Source of the DNA: JBBRXJ01 sp038248505
Lineage (GTDB): Bacteria > Bacteroidota > Bacteroidia > Bacteroidales > JBBRXJ01
Direction: 5' to 3'
Assembly: GCA_038248505.1 (NCBI GenBank)
Contig: JBBRXJ010000015.1
Span: 1 to 46,034, forward strand
Length of the DNA stretch: 46,034 bases
Shown one piece after another: positions 8,529 to 16,659 of this stretch; the stretch's first letter is position 1; each line of letters opens with the position of its first letter. The position numbers were made by a program, and so were the translations under genes. The notes beneath the pieces were generated by a model. It was not told the origin of the DNA. It saw nothing but the letters and a program-made list of their open reading frames with translations, and searched no databases.

Positions 8529-9277
8529 TGGGACAAAAAATTAATCCAATAGCATTCCGTTTAGGCACAATAAGAGGCTGGGATTCAAATTGGTACGGTG
8601 GAAAAAAATATGCCGACAAAATTCTTGAAGATCATAAAATTAGAGAGTATTTATATACACGTCTCGCAAAAGCTAGTCTTTCTAATATCATTATTGAAAG
8701 AACGCTTAAAGTAATTACCGTAACTGTTAATACAGCTAGACCTGGTATCATTATCGGAAAAGGTGGTCAGGAAGTAGATAAGTTAAAGGAAGAGTTAAAG
8801 AAACTTACAAGCAAGGATGTTCAAATAAATATCTTTGAAGTAAAAAGACCCGAATTAGATGCTCGAATTGTAGCATATAATATAGCTCGACAACTTGAAG
8901 GGAATATTTCTTACAAGAGAGCAATTAAAATGGCTATTACTACAACCATGAGAATGGGAGCTGAAGGTATTAAGGTAGGAGTAAATGGACGCTTAGGAGG
9001 AGTTGAAATGGCACGTCATGAAACGTTCAAAGAAGGTCGTGTACCATTACATACAATTCGTGCTGAAATAGATTACTCTTTAGGCGAAGCTCATACTAAA
9101 ACAGGAGCGATTGGCGTAAAGGTTTGGATTTGCAAAGGTGAAGTTTATGGCAAGCGTGATTTGTCTCCAAATATTGTTGCAAAAAACAAAAAAAATGTTC
9201 CAAGTAGATCACCAGAGAAACCTAATTCAGGCAATGGTGGGCCACGAAGAAAAAATAATAACAACAGGAAGTTTTAA
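8528..9277 (+). CDS. rpsC: 30S ribosomal protein S3
   Basis: S3 (249 residues) begins MGQKINPIAFRLG. It carries the KH-domain motif GIIIGKGGQEVDKL (residues about 74-87) and the C-terminal domain with GVNGRLGGVEMAR. It forms part of the mRNA entry channel. A low-complexity tail rich in Asn, Gly and Arg ends the protein and looks like a lineage-specific extension. It overlaps rplV by one base and precedes rplP by 21. Confidence 0.98.
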   Translation: MGQKINPIAFRLGTIRGWDSNWYGGKKYADKILEDHKIREYLYTRLAKASLSNIIIERTLKVITVTVNTARPGIIIGKGGQEVDKLKEELKKLTSKDVQINIFEVKRPELDARIVAYNIARQLEGNISYKRAIKMAITTTMRMGAEGIKVGVNGRLGGVEMARHETFKEGRVPLHTIRAEIDYSLGEAHTKTGAIGVKVWICKGEVYGKRDLSPNIVAKNKKNVPSRSPEKPNSGNGGPRRKNNNNRKF

Positions 9278-9298
9278 TTATTAGATATTTAGAATAAT

Positions 9299-9727
9299 AT
9301 GTTACAGCCTAAAAAAACCAAATTTAGAAGGAGCCAGAAGGGCAGGATGCGCAAGGTTTCTAAAAGAGGAAATACACTTGCCTTCGGATCATTCGGCATA
9401 AAGGCACTAGAAGAAAAATGGGTTACTGAGAAGCAGATTGAAGCTGCACGTCAGGCTATTACTCGTTTTATGAAACGTGAAGGTCAGGTATGGATTCGAA
9501 TATTCCCAGATAAACCAATAACCAAAAAGCCTGCAGAGGTTCGTATGGGTAAGGGAAAGGGTGCTCCTGAAGGATTTGTTGCACCTGTTTCTCCAGGTAG
9601 AATTATAATGGAGGTTGAAGGTGTTTCTTTAGCTGTTGCTAAAGAAGCGTTAAGATTGGGAGCACAAAAACTTCCTATTACAACCAAGTTTATTATTAAA
9701 AGAAATTTTGTTGAACAGACAGCATAA
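9299..9727 (+). CDS. rplP: 50S ribosomal protein L16
   Basis: The 142-residue sequence starts MLQPKKTKFRRSQKGRM and contains RIFPDKPITKKPAEVRMGKGKG, the L16 signature near the A-site tRNA. It is a late-assembling protein needed for 50S activity. In place of the Arg81 region hydroxylated in E. coli, an MGKGKGAPEGFVAPV segment is present. Neighbours rpsC and rpmC are in standard order. Confidence 0.98.
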   Translation: MLQPKKTKFRRSQKGRMRKVSKRGNTLAFGSFGIKALEEKWVTEKQIEAARQAITRFMKREGQVWIRIFPDKPITKKPAEVRMGKGKGAPEGFVAPVSPGRIIMEVEGVSLAVAKEALRLGAQKLPITTKFIIKRNFVEQTA

Positions 9728-9739
9728 GTATCATTGATT

Positions 9740-9937
9740 ATGAAAAATGCAGAAATAAGGCAGTTAACGACTAAGGAATTAGTAGAGCGAATTGATACCG
9801 AGAAAAGTATTTTATCTCGTATGAAATTCAATCATGCTATTTCTCCGCTCGATAACCCGTTAAAAATTAAAGAAGCCAAAAAAACGGTTGCTCAATTATT
9901 AACAGAACTTAGTAACAGAAAAGCAACTGACAAATAA
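9740..9937 (+). CDS. rpmC: 50S ribosomal protein L29
   Basis: This small (65-residue) helical protein has the L29 pattern MKNAEIRQLTTKELVERI, with a C-terminal helix ending in LLTELSNRK. L29 lies beside L23 at the exit port. An upstream in-frame TTG (9734) would add two residues, but the ATG at 9740 fits family starts. It follows rplP by 12 bases and precedes rpsQ by 8. Confidence 0.95.
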   Translation: MKNAEIRQLTTKELVERIDTEKSILSRMKFNHAISPLDNPLKIKEAKKTVAQLLTELSNRKATDK

Positions 9938-9945
9938 TAAGAACA

Positions 9946-10203
9946 ATGGAAAACAGAAAACTCAGAAAAGAACGTATCGGTGTTGTTTTAAGCAACAAGA
10001 TGACTAAGTCAGGAGTGATAGCCATTCATCGCAGAGAGAAACATCCTAAATATGGTAAGTTTGTTAATAAGACTACTAAAATTATGTTTCACGATGAAAA
10101 GAATGAATGCAATATTGGTGACAAAGTAAAGATTGCTGAAACCAGACCTCTAAGCAAGAGCAAAAGTTGGAGATTAGTTGAAATCATCGAAAGAGTTAAA
10201 TAG
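9946..10203 (+). CDS. rpsQ: 30S ribosomal protein S17
   Basis: S17 (85 residues) has the RKLRKERIGVVLSNKM start, RREKHPKYGKF in the OB-fold loop and the ETRPLSKSKSWRLVEI motif near the C-terminus. It is a primary 16S rRNA binding protein in the 30S body. Only two bases separate its stop from the rplN ATG, so coupled translation is likely. Confidence 0.98.
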   Translation: MENRKLRKERIGVVLSNKMTKSGVIAIHRREKHPKYGKFVNKTTKIMFHDEKNECNIGDKVKIAETRPLSKSKSWRLVEIIERVK

Positions 10204-10205
10204 TT

Positions 10206-10571
10206 ATGATACAAACAGAAAGTAGATTATCGGTTGCCGATAACAGCGGAGCGAGAGAAGTGCTCTGTATAAAAGTACTAGGTGGTACAAACCGCAGATA
10301 TGCCAGTGTTGGTGACAAAATTGTTGTTACAGTGAAAGATGCACTACCATCAGGCGGTATTAAAAAAGGTACTGTTACAAAAGCTGTTGTGGTGCGTACA
10401 AAAAAAGAAGTGAAGAGACAAGATGGTTCATATATCCGTTTCGATGATAATGCAGTAGTTCTATTAAACCCACAAGGGGAGCTTCGTGGAACTCGTATAT
10501 TTGGACCAGTAGCACGTGAATTGCGTGATAACTACATGAAAATAGTGTCTTTGGCACCTGAAGTTTTATAA
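10206..10571 (+). CDS. rplN: 50S ribosomal protein L14
   Basis: L14 is 121 residues. It begins MIQTESRLSVADNSGAREV and contains the GDKIVVTVKDA and PQGELRGTRIFGPVARELR motifs. It lies at the subunit interface, forming bridges to 16S rRNA together with L19, and it binds the silencing factor RsfS in other bacteria. Length and motifs are typical, and the spacing to rplX is 19 bases. Confidence 0.98.
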   Translation: MIQTESRLSVADNSGAREVLCIKVLGGTNRRYASVGDKIVVTVKDALPSGGIKKGTVTKAVVVRTKKEVKRQDGSYIRFDDNAVVLLNPQGELRGTRIFGPVARELRDNYMKIVSLAPEVL

Positions 10572-10590
10572 TTTTTTATTGAAAAATAAA

Positions 10591-10914
10591 ATGCAAAAGA
10601 AATTACACATAAAAAAAGGCGATAACGTTATGGTCATTGCGGGTGAAAGCAAAGGTCAGCAGGGTAGAGTCCTTGAGGTTATTAGAGAAACCTACCGAGC
10701 CATTGTTGAAGGGGTTAATTTGGTTTCTAAACATACGAAACCTAATGCCAAAAGCCCTCAAGGTGGTATAATAAAAAAAGAAGCAGCAGTGCACATATCA
10801 AATCTGATGGTCATTGATTCTTCAAATGGCAAACCAACTAGAGTTGGACGCCGATTAAATGATAAGAATAAACTTGTTCGTTACTCAAAAAAATCAGGAG
10901 AGGAGATTAAATAA
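10591..10914 (+). CDS. rplX: 50S ribosomal protein L24
   Basis: The 107-residue protein has the KOW motif KKGDNVMVIAGESKGQQGRV (about residues 8-27) and GGIIKKEAAVHISNLM, both typical of L24, an initiator of 50S assembly. An in-frame TTG at 10579 lies upstream; the ATG at 10591 agrees with homologues. The stop overlaps the rplE ATG by one base (TAATG). Confidence 0.96.
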   Translation: MQKKLHIKKGDNVMVIAGESKGQQGRVLEVIRETYRAIVEGVNLVSKHTKPNAKSPQGGIIKKEAAVHISNLMVIDSSNGKPTRVGRRLNDKNKLVRYSKKSGEEIK

Positions 10915-11468
10915 TGTATATGCCTACTTTAAAGAAAAAGTACAAGGAAACCGTTGTACCAGCATTAGTGAAAGAATTTAAGTATAAATCAGTAATGCAG
11001 GTTCCTCGACTTGAAAAAATTGTTATTAACCGAGGTGTTGGACTAGCTGTTACCGATAAGAAAATTATCGATACTGCTTCTCAAGAGCTTGCTATGATAA
11101 CTGGTCAAAAGCCAATTCTTACATATTCCAAAAAGGATATATCAAATTTCAAACTCAGAAAAGGAATGCCAATTGGTGTAAAAGTTACACTAAGAAGTGA
11201 CCGTATGTATGAATTCCTTGAAAGACTCATTTGTTTCTCACTACCTCGTATTCGTGATTTCAAGGGTTTAGGAATGAATTTTGATGGTCGTGGAAATTAC
11301 ACACTTGGTGTTAATGAACAATTAATCTTCCCTGAAATTGACATCGATAAGATGGAGCGTGTTATGGGTATGGAGATTTCGTTTGTAACATCAGCTAATA
11401 CTGATGAAGAAGCAAATGCCCTTTTAAGAGAATTTGGAATTCCATTCAATAAAACAAAAAAGAACTAA
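10914..11468 (+). CDS. rplE: 50S ribosomal protein L5
   Basis: L5 (184 residues) binds 5S rRNA in the central protuberance. Visible signatures are MQVPRLEKIVINRGVG, the LRKGMPIGVKVTLR loop and PRIRDFKGLGMNFDGRGNY. The start overlapping rplX is used here. A second ATG two codons later (10920) would lose only Met-Tyr and cannot be excluded. Confidence 0.97.
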   Translation: MYMPTLKKKYKETVVPALVKEFKYKSVMQVPRLEKIVINRGVGLAVTDKKIIDTASQELAMITGQKPILTYSKKDISNFKLRKGMPIGVKVTLRSDRMYEFLERLICFSLPRIRDFKGLGMNFDGRGNYTLGVNEQLIFPEIDIDKMERVMGMEISFVTSANTDEEANALLREFGIPFNKTKKN

Positions 11469-11474
11469 TAGGAT

Positions 11475-11744
11475 ATGGCAAAAGAGTCAATGAAAGCCCG
11501 AGAAGTGAAAAGGGCAAAATTAGTTGTTAAATATGCAGCTAAAAGAGAAGCTTTGAAAGCCGCAGGTGATTTTATAGCAATCAGCCGTCTGCCTCGTAAC
11601 TCAAGCAAAACTAGATTGCATAACCGTTGTTCTATTACAGGACGTCCAAAAGGATATATGAGACAATTCGGAATAAGCAGAATTACATTCCGCGAAATGG
11701 CTTCGAATGGTTTGATTCCAGGTGTTAAGAAAGCAAGTTGGTAA
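11475..11744 (+). CDS. rpsN: 30S ribosomal protein S14, zinc-free form
   Basis: S14 is 89 residues, the long zinc-independent (C-) form. The four Cys of the short zinc-ribbon form are absent, and the region reads RLPRNSSKTRLHNRCSITGRPKGY. The protein binds the 30S head near S3, S10 and S19. With the zinc-free L36 and L31 also in this window, the ribosome encoded here appears to need little zinc. The gene lies between rplE and rpsH in the usual spc order. Confidence 0.97.
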   Translation: MAKESMKAREVKRAKLVVKYAAKREALKAAGDFIAISRLPRNSSKTRLHNRCSITGRPKGYMRQFGISRITFREMASNGLIPGVKKASW

Positions 11745-11764
11745 ATTATTAAATAATTCAAAAA

Positions 11765-12160
11765 ATGACTGATCCAATATCAGATCTCCTAACCAGAGTA
11801 AGAAATGCCATAATGGCAAAACATAAAGTGGTTGAAATACCCGCATCAAATTTGAAAAAAGAGATTGCTAAAATCCTTTATGAAAAAGGGTATATTTTAA
11901 GTTATAAATTCATTGAAGATGAAAAGCAAGGAGTCATTAAAATGGCTCTTAAGTACGATCCTGAAACAAAGACATCTGCAATTAAATCTATTACTAGAAG
12001 TAGTCGTCCTGGTTTACGTAATTACGCTGGAAAAAAGGAACTTCCTCGTGTGTTAAATGGATTAGGTATTGCAATTGTTTCAACGTCTATGGGCGTTATG
12101 ACCGATAAGGAAGCTCGTCGTCAAAATATTGGCGGGGAAGTAATATGTTTTGTATATTAA
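11765..12160 (+). CDS. rpsH: 30S ribosomal protein S8
   Basis: S8 (131 residues) begins MTDPISDLLTRVRNAIMA. It ends with GLGIAIVSTSMGVMTDKEAR and the CFVY tail, all typical. It is a primary binder of 16S helix 21 and in E. coli represses the spc operon by binding the rplE leader. Here the rplX-rplE overlap leaves no leader of that kind. The rplF start, with its strong Shine-Dalgarno, follows after 15 bases. Confidence 0.98.
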   Translation: MTDPISDLLTRVRNAIMAKHKVVEIPASNLKKEIAKILYEKGYILSYKFIEDEKQGVIKMALKYDPETKTSAIKSITRSSRPGLRNYAGKKELPRVLNGLGIAIVSTSMGVMTDKEARRQNIGGEVICFVY

Positions 12161-12162
12161 AC

Positions 12163-12168
12163 AGGAGG
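12163..12168 (+). promoter_or_regulatory. Strong Shine-Dalgarno upstream of rplF
   Basis: AGGAGG lies seven bases before the ATG at 12176, an optimal spacing. Other starts in the superoperon show nothing comparable; fusA has a partial GGAG. Bacteroidota ribosomes are known to sequester the anti-Shine-Dalgarno, so a perfect site here is unusual and may confer special control on rplF. Confidence 0.75.
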
Positions 12169-12175
12169 AATATCC

Positions 12176-12730
12176 ATGTCACGTATAGGTAAATCACCAA
12201 TTAAATTACCCAAGGGGGTTACAGTAAATGTTGACAAAACAAATACTGTTAGCGTTAAAGGCCCAAAAGGTGAGTTGAAGCAACAACTCACTAGCGATAT
12301 CTCAATAGAGGTTAAGGAAAGCGAATTAAATGTTCTCAGACCTTCAGATGAAAAACAACATAAAGCTTTACATGGCTTATATCGTTCTTTGTTAAACAAC
12401 ATGGTACATGGTGTTTCAGAGGGATACGAAGTTAAACTTGAGTTGATAGGTGTTGGGTATAAAGCTGAAGCTAAAGGAGATATCCTTGAGTTAAGCCTCG
12501 GGTTTTCGCATGATATTTTCATGCAAATGCCTCCTGAAGTTAAGGTAGAAGCATTAACAGAAAAAAGAGCAAATCCAATCATTACTCTAAAAAGTATAGA
12601 TTGTCAGCTTATAGGACATGTTGCTGCAAAAATCAGATCATTGCGCAAGCCTGAACCATATAAAGGAAAAGGTATTAGATATGTTGGCGAGTATGTTCGC
12701 AAGAAAGCTGGTAAAACTGCAAGTGTATAA
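12176..12730 (+). CDS. rplF: 50S ribosomal protein L6
   Basis: L6 (184 residues) has the SRIGKSPIKLPKGV start, LIGVGYKAEAKGDILELSLGFSH in domain 2 and the KPEPYKGKGIRYVGEYVRKKAGK C-terminal signature. It lies at the base of the L7/L12 stalk near the sarcin-ricin loop. It is preceded by the only strong Shine-Dalgarno in the cluster (12163-12168), suggesting an initiation mode different from its neighbours. Confidence 0.98.
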   Translation: MSRIGKSPIKLPKGVTVNVDKTNTVSVKGPKGELKQQLTSDISIEVKESELNVLRPSDEKQHKALHGLYRSLLNNMVHGVSEGYEVKLELIGVGYKAEAKGDILELSLGFSHDIFMQMPPEVKVEALTEKRANPIITLKSIDCQLIGHVAAKIRSLRKPEPYKGKGIRYVGEYVRKKAGKTASV

Positions 12731-12749
12731 TAGTTAAAGATCATTCAAT

Positions 12750-13109
12750 ATGGCACTGAGTAAATTAGAAAGAAGAAAGAGACTCAAAATGAGGATACGG
12801 AAACAAATCTTTGGTACAACAGAAAGACCAAGATTGACCGTGTTCAGAAGTAATAGTCACATTTATGTTCAGCTCATCAATGATAATGATGGACGTACTT
12901 TGTTATCTGTGTCTTCTCGAGAAAAAGAAATATCTGCAAATAAGGATATTAAAAAGATTGACCAAGCAAAGCTTGTTGGTAAAATGATAGCTGAGAAGGC
13001 AATTTCCGCTGGTATTAAAGAAGTGGTTTTTGATCGTAATGGATATCTTTATCATGGAAGAGTTAAATCGCTTGCTGATAGTGCAAGAGAAGGTGGACTA
13101 AAAATATAA
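12750..13109 (+). CDS. rplR: 50S ribosomal protein L18
   Basis: L18 (119 residues) binds 5S rRNA with L5. Diagnostic segments are RRKRLKMRIRKQIFGT, RPRLTVFRSNSHIYVQLIND and the C-terminal DRNGYLYHGRVKSLADSAREGG. The length is normal. It follows rplF by 19 bases and precedes rpsE by 8. Confidence 0.98.
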   Translation: MALSKLERRKRLKMRIRKQIFGTTERPRLTVFRSNSHIYVQLINDNDGRTLLSVSSREKEISANKDIKKIDQAKLVGKMIAEKAISAGIKEVVFDRNGYLYHGRVKSLADSAREGGLKI

Positions 13110-13117
13110 TCAATAAT

Positions 13118-13633
13118 ATGACAGCAAATATTAAGAAAGTGAAGACGACCGATCTGGAATTAAAAGACAGGCTCGTTAGCATACACAGAGTTACGAAAGT
13201 TACCAAAGGAGGTAGAACCTTTAGCTTTTCAGCAATCGTGGTTGTTGGAAATGAAAGTGGTATCGTAGGATATGGTTTAGGTAAAGCAAAAGAGGTAACT
13301 GCAGCAATTGCTAAAGGCGTTGAAGCAGCTAAGAAAAATCTCATTAAAGTACCTGTACATAAGGGAACAATTCCTCATCAACAATATGCAAAATATGATG
13401 GTGCTTTTGTTTTTATTAAACCAGCATCAGGTGGTACTGGAGTAAAAGCAGGTGGTGCAATGCGTGCTGTTCTTGAAAGTGTTGGTATTACTGACGTTCT
13501 TGCTAAATCTAAAGGAAGTCCAAATCCTCATAATGTTGTGAAAGCTACATTTATGGCTCTTTTAGAGTTGCGTGATGCTCGTATGGTATCTAAAGTTAGA
13601 GGTATAAGTATGGATAAAGTATTTAACGGATAA
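13118..13633 (+). CDS. rpsE: 30S ribosomal protein S5
   Basis: S5 (171 residues) contains the double-stranded RNA-binding-like N-terminal domain (LKDRLVSIHRVTKVTKGGR, FSFSAIVVVGN) and the conserved GYGLGKAKEV. The C-terminal domain has HNVVKATFMALLEL. It shapes the mRNA entry tunnel and influences fidelity together with S4 and S12. The gene precedes the short rpmD by 13 bases. Confidence 0.98.
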   Translation: MTANIKKVKTTDLELKDRLVSIHRVTKVTKGGRTFSFSAIVVVGNESGIVGYGLGKAKEVTAAIAKGVEAAKKNLIKVPVHKGTIPHQQYAKYDGAFVFIKPASGGTGVKAGGAMRAVLESVGITDVLAKSKGSPNPHNVVKATFMALLELRDARMVSKVRGISMDKVFNG

Positions 13634-13646
13634 GAATTTTGTTACT

Positions 13647-13826
13647 ATGGCAAAAATCAAAATAATTCTAAGTAAGAGTAAGATCGGCAGCACGCTGCGT
13701 CAGAAAAAAACCCTCGAAGCACTTGGCCTAAATAAGGTTGATAGTAGTGTTCAGGTTGAGGCTACCCCTCAGATCAAAGGAATGATCGTAAAGGTAAAGC
13801 ATTTGGTTACTGTAGAAAATATTTAA
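13647..13826 (+). CDS. rpmD: 50S ribosomal protein L30
   Basis: This 59-codon gene occupies the gap between rpsE and rplO. The translation starts MAKIKIILSKSKIGST and contains RQKKTLEALGLNKVDSSV followed by GMIVKVKHLVTVEN, the L30 pattern. L30 is a small peripheral 50S protein whose gene is lost in some bacteria but retained here in the standard spc position. Gaps are 13 bases upstream and 10 downstream. Its shortness explains why an ORF length cut-off would miss it. Confidence 0.95.
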   Translation: MAKIKIILSKSKIGSTLRQKKTLEALGLNKVDSSVQVEATPQIKGMIVKVKHLVTVENI

Positions 13827-13836
13827 TATAAGCAAA

Positions 13837-14286
13837 ATGGATTTAAGTAGATTAAAACCGGCTAAAGGATCAACTCATAGCGAAACAAGAATTGGACGAG
13901 GCCAAGGTTCTGGTAAAGGCGGTACCTCTACAAAGGGGCACAAAGGAGGGCAATCACGTTCAGGTCATAAAACAAAATTTGGATTTGAAGGCGGTCAAAT
14001 GCCTCTTTCTCGTCGTTTGCCAAAATTTGGATTCAACAATATTAACAGAGTAGAATACAAACCTGTTAATGTGAGCACTCTTGAGTCTTTAGCAAAAGAA
14101 AAAAATCTTTCAATTATTGATATTGCAGTTTTGCGCGAAGCGGGTTTAATTCCTAAAAATTGTCGCGTGAAGGTTTTGGGCAATGGTAACATCGAAACTA
14201 AACTCGAAGTGAAAGCTCATGGATTTTCTAAAAAAGCACAAGCTGCTATTGAAGCATGTGGTGGAAAAATAGAAGTATTAGCTTAA
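13837..14286 (+). CDS. rplO: 50S ribosomal protein L15
   Basis: L15 (149 residues) has a glycine-rich basic N-terminal arm (RIGRGQGSGKGGTSTKGHKG) that threads into 23S rRNA, then GFEGGQMPLSRRLPKFGF and a globular C-terminal domain. It is a late-stage assembly protein. secY follows after 14 bases, the usual arrangement linking ribosome and translocon synthesis. Confidence 0.98.
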   Translation: MDLSRLKPAKGSTHSETRIGRGQGSGKGGTSTKGHKGGQSRSGHKTKFGFEGGQMPLSRRLPKFGFNNINRVEYKPVNVSTLESLAKEKNLSIIDIAVLREAGLIPKNCRVKVLGNGNIETKLEVKAHGFSKKAQAAIEACGGKIEVLA

Positions 14287-14300
14287 TTATTACCTAACCA

Positions 14301-15626
14301 ATGAAAGCATTTATAGAAACACTAAAGAATATCTACAAGATCGAAGATTTACGGTCTAGGATTTTCTACACTTTAATAATTCTTGTGGTATATCGTTTGG
14401 GTTCTTTTATTACATTACCCGGTATTGATCCAGCTCAACTTATTAATTTAAAGAAACAAACTTCTGATGGAGTTTTAGGACTTCTAGATATGTTTTCAGG
14501 CGGTGCTTTCTCTAATGCATCAATTTTTGCATTGGGTGTTATGCCATACATTTCAGCATCTATTGTTGTTCAATTGTTAGGTATAGCGGTTCCTTATTTC
14601 CAGAGATTACAACGTGAAGGTGAAAGTGGACGTCGTAAAATTAATCAGATAACACGTTATTTAACTGTTGTTGTTTTGGTTATTCAAGCACCAGGTTATA
14701 TTGCAAATCTTCATTCTCAACTTCCTCCTGAAGCATTTATTATCTCAAGTTCTTTCTTTACATTTTCATCTATGTTAATTCTTACAGCAGGTACTGTATT
14801 TGTGATGTGGTTGGGTGAAAAAATAACTGACAATGGAATAGGTAATGGGATCTCACTTATTATTATGATTGGTATTATAGCTCGATTACCTTTTGCAACG
14901 CTAGCGGAATTTGGTTCACGAATGGAATCTCAAGGTGGTGGATTGGTTGCTTTCCTTGTTGAAATTGTTATTATGTTTTTAGTTTTCGTTTTCTCAATCC
15001 TCTTAATTCAAGGTACAAGAAGAATTCCAGTACAATATGCAAAACGTGTAGTAGGCAATAAACAATATGGTGGTGTACGTCAATATATACCCTTAAAAGT
15101 TAATGCAGCCGGTGTTATGCCTATCATTTTTGCTCAAGCTTTAATGTTTCTCCCGATGACATTTTCAGGCTTTGCATCGGATACTGCAAGTAAATTTGTT
15201 GCAGCATTTGCCGATTTTACAGGCTTTTGGTATAATTTTACTTTTGCATTATTGGTTATTTTGTTTACCTATTTTTATACAGCTATAATAATGAATCCTA
15301 CTCAAATGGCTGATGACATGAAGAAAAATGGGGGTTTTATACCGGGTGTTAAACCAGGAAAAAAAACAGCTGAGTTCCTTGATGGAATTATGTCGAGAAT
15401 TACCTTACCAGGATCGATATTTTTAGCTTTTATAGCGATCATGCCTGCCTTTGCTACCATGGCCGGAGTGAATAGCCAGTTTGCAGGATTTTTTGGTGGT
15501 ACTACTTTGATTATTCTTGTTGGTGTTGTTCTTGATACACTTCAACAGATCGAAAGTCATTTGTTGATGAGACATTATGATGGTCTGATGAAATCAGGAC
15601 GAATCAAAGGAAGATCTGGGATGTAA
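14301..15626 (+). CDS. secY: Protein translocase subunit SecY
   Basis: SecY (441 residues) is the channel-forming subunit of the Sec translocon. About ten hydrophobic segments are visible, starting near residues 18-38. Conserved signatures include the LDMFSGGAFSNASIFALGVMP segment after TM1, with the plug region. The cytosolic loop RRIPVQYAKR is the SecA/ribosome docking area, and the GFIPGVKPGKKTAEFLD loop follows. Length and position within the spc operon are typical. It exports the signal-peptide proteins encoded later in this window. Confidence 0.98.
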   Translation: MKAFIETLKNIYKIEDLRSRIFYTLIILVVYRLGSFITLPGIDPAQLINLKKQTSDGVLGLLDMFSGGAFSNASIFALGVMPYISASIVVQLLGIAVPYFQRLQREGESGRRKINQITRYLTVVVLVIQAPGYIANLHSQLPPEAFIISSSFFTFSSMLILTAGTVFVMWLGEKITDNGIGNGISLIIMIGIIARLPFATLAEFGSRMESQGGGLVAFLVEIVIMFLVFVFSILLIQGTRRIPVQYAKRVVGNKQYGGVRQYIPLKVNAAGVMPIIFAQALMFLPMTFSGFASDTASKFVAAFADFTGFWYNFTFALLVILFTYFYTAIIMNPTQMADDMKKNGGFIPGVKPGKKTAEFLDGIMSRITLPGSIFLAFIAIMPAFATMAGVNSQFAGFFGGTTLIILVGVVLDTLQQIESHLLMRHYDGLMKSGRIKGRSGM

Positions 15627-15649
15627 TACGATAGAAAGAACGTTCTTTG

Positions 15650-16429
15650 ATGATAGTTTGTAAAACAGAGGAAGAAATAAGATTACTTGAAAAAAGTAAT
15701 CAGCTAGTTTCAAAAACTCTGGCAGAAATTGCGAAACACATGCTTCCTGGTGTTACTACAAGGGAACTAGATAAAGTCGCAGAAGAATATATTCGTGACA
15801 ATAAAGCTATCCCTGGTTTTCTCGGTTACAGAGGATATCCTGCTACTTTATGCACATCTGTTAATGATCAAGTAGTACATGGCATTCCGTCTGACTATAT
15901 TCTGAAAGATGGAGATATTGTTTCAGTTGATTGTGGTGTTCTTATGAACGGATTTTATGGAGATTCAGCTTATACTTTTGAAATAGGAGAAGTTAAACCT
16001 GAAATAAAACAACTCCTAAAAATAACCAAAGAATCTTTGTTGTTAGGAGTAGGACAGGCGACGACAGGTAAGAGAATTGGAGATTTAGGTTTTGCAATTC
16101 AAAGTTATGTTGAGAAAGCTGGGTATTCTGTTGTTCGAGAGATGGTTGGACACGGTCTAGGAAAGTCAATGCATGAGCCCCCCGAAGTTCCAAATTATGG
16201 AAGACAAGGTAGTGGTATGAAATTGCAAAAAGGAATGGTGATTTGTATTGAACCTATGATTAACATGGGAAAAAAGAATATAAAACAGGATAACGATGGA
16301 TGGACAGTTAGAACGAGTGATGGAATGCCATCAGCACATTTTGAATTAGCCGTTGCCGTTGATGATAGAGCAGCAAGAGTACTATCAACTTTTGATTATA
16401 TTGAAAACGTTTTGAATAAAATAAATTAA
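15650..16429 (+). CDS. map: Methionine aminopeptidase, type I
   Basis: The 259-residue enzyme removes initiator Met co-translationally. Metal ligands can be assigned: Asp94 and Asp105 (DCGVLMNGFYGDSA), His168 (GHGLGKSMHEPP), Glu201 (IEPMIN) and Glu232 (AHFELAV). It belongs to the short type Ia form with no zinc-finger extension. An in-frame TTG at 15647 would add one Met; I chose the ATG at 15650. It lies between secY and infA, two bases from infA, as in many spc operons. Confidence 0.97.
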   Translation: MIVCKTEEEIRLLEKSNQLVSKTLAEIAKHMLPGVTTRELDKVAEEYIRDNKAIPGFLGYRGYPATLCTSVNDQVVHGIPSDYILKDGDIVSVDCGVLMNGFYGDSAYTFEIGEVKPEIKQLLKITKESLLLGVGQATTGKRIGDLGFAIQSYVEKAGYSVVREMVGHGLGKSMHEPPEVPNYGRQGSGMKLQKGMVICIEPMINMGKKNIKQDNDGWTVRTSDGMPSAHFELAVAVDDRAARVLSTFDYIENVLNKIN

Positions 16430-16431
16430 GT

Positions 16432-16647
16432 ATGGCAAAACAACCATCATTAGAACAAGATGGAACTATTATTGAGGCATTATCTAATGCAATGTTCAGG
16501 GTGGAGCTAGAGAATAAACATGTTATTACGGCTCATATCTCTGGGAAAATGAGAATGCATTATATAAAAATATTACCAGGTGATAAAGTAAAGGTTGAAA
16601 TGTCACCATACGATCTATCAAAAGGAAGAATAATTTTTAGATTTTAA
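16432..16647 (+). CDS. infA: Translation initiation factor IF-1
   Basis: IF-1 (71 residues) is a single OB-fold protein that occupies the 30S A site during initiation. The sequence has the family motifs GTIIEALSNAMFRVELEN, HISGKMRMHYIKILPGDKVKVEMSPYDLSKGRI and a terminal FRF. The gene starts two bases after map, with rpmJ 12 bases downstream, the conserved infA-rpmJ-rpsM order. Confidence 0.98.
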   Translation: MAKQPSLEQDGTIIEALSNAMFRVELENKHVITAHISGKMRMHYIKILPGDKVKVEMSPYDLSKGRIIFRF

Positions 16648-16659
16648 AATATAAATAAG

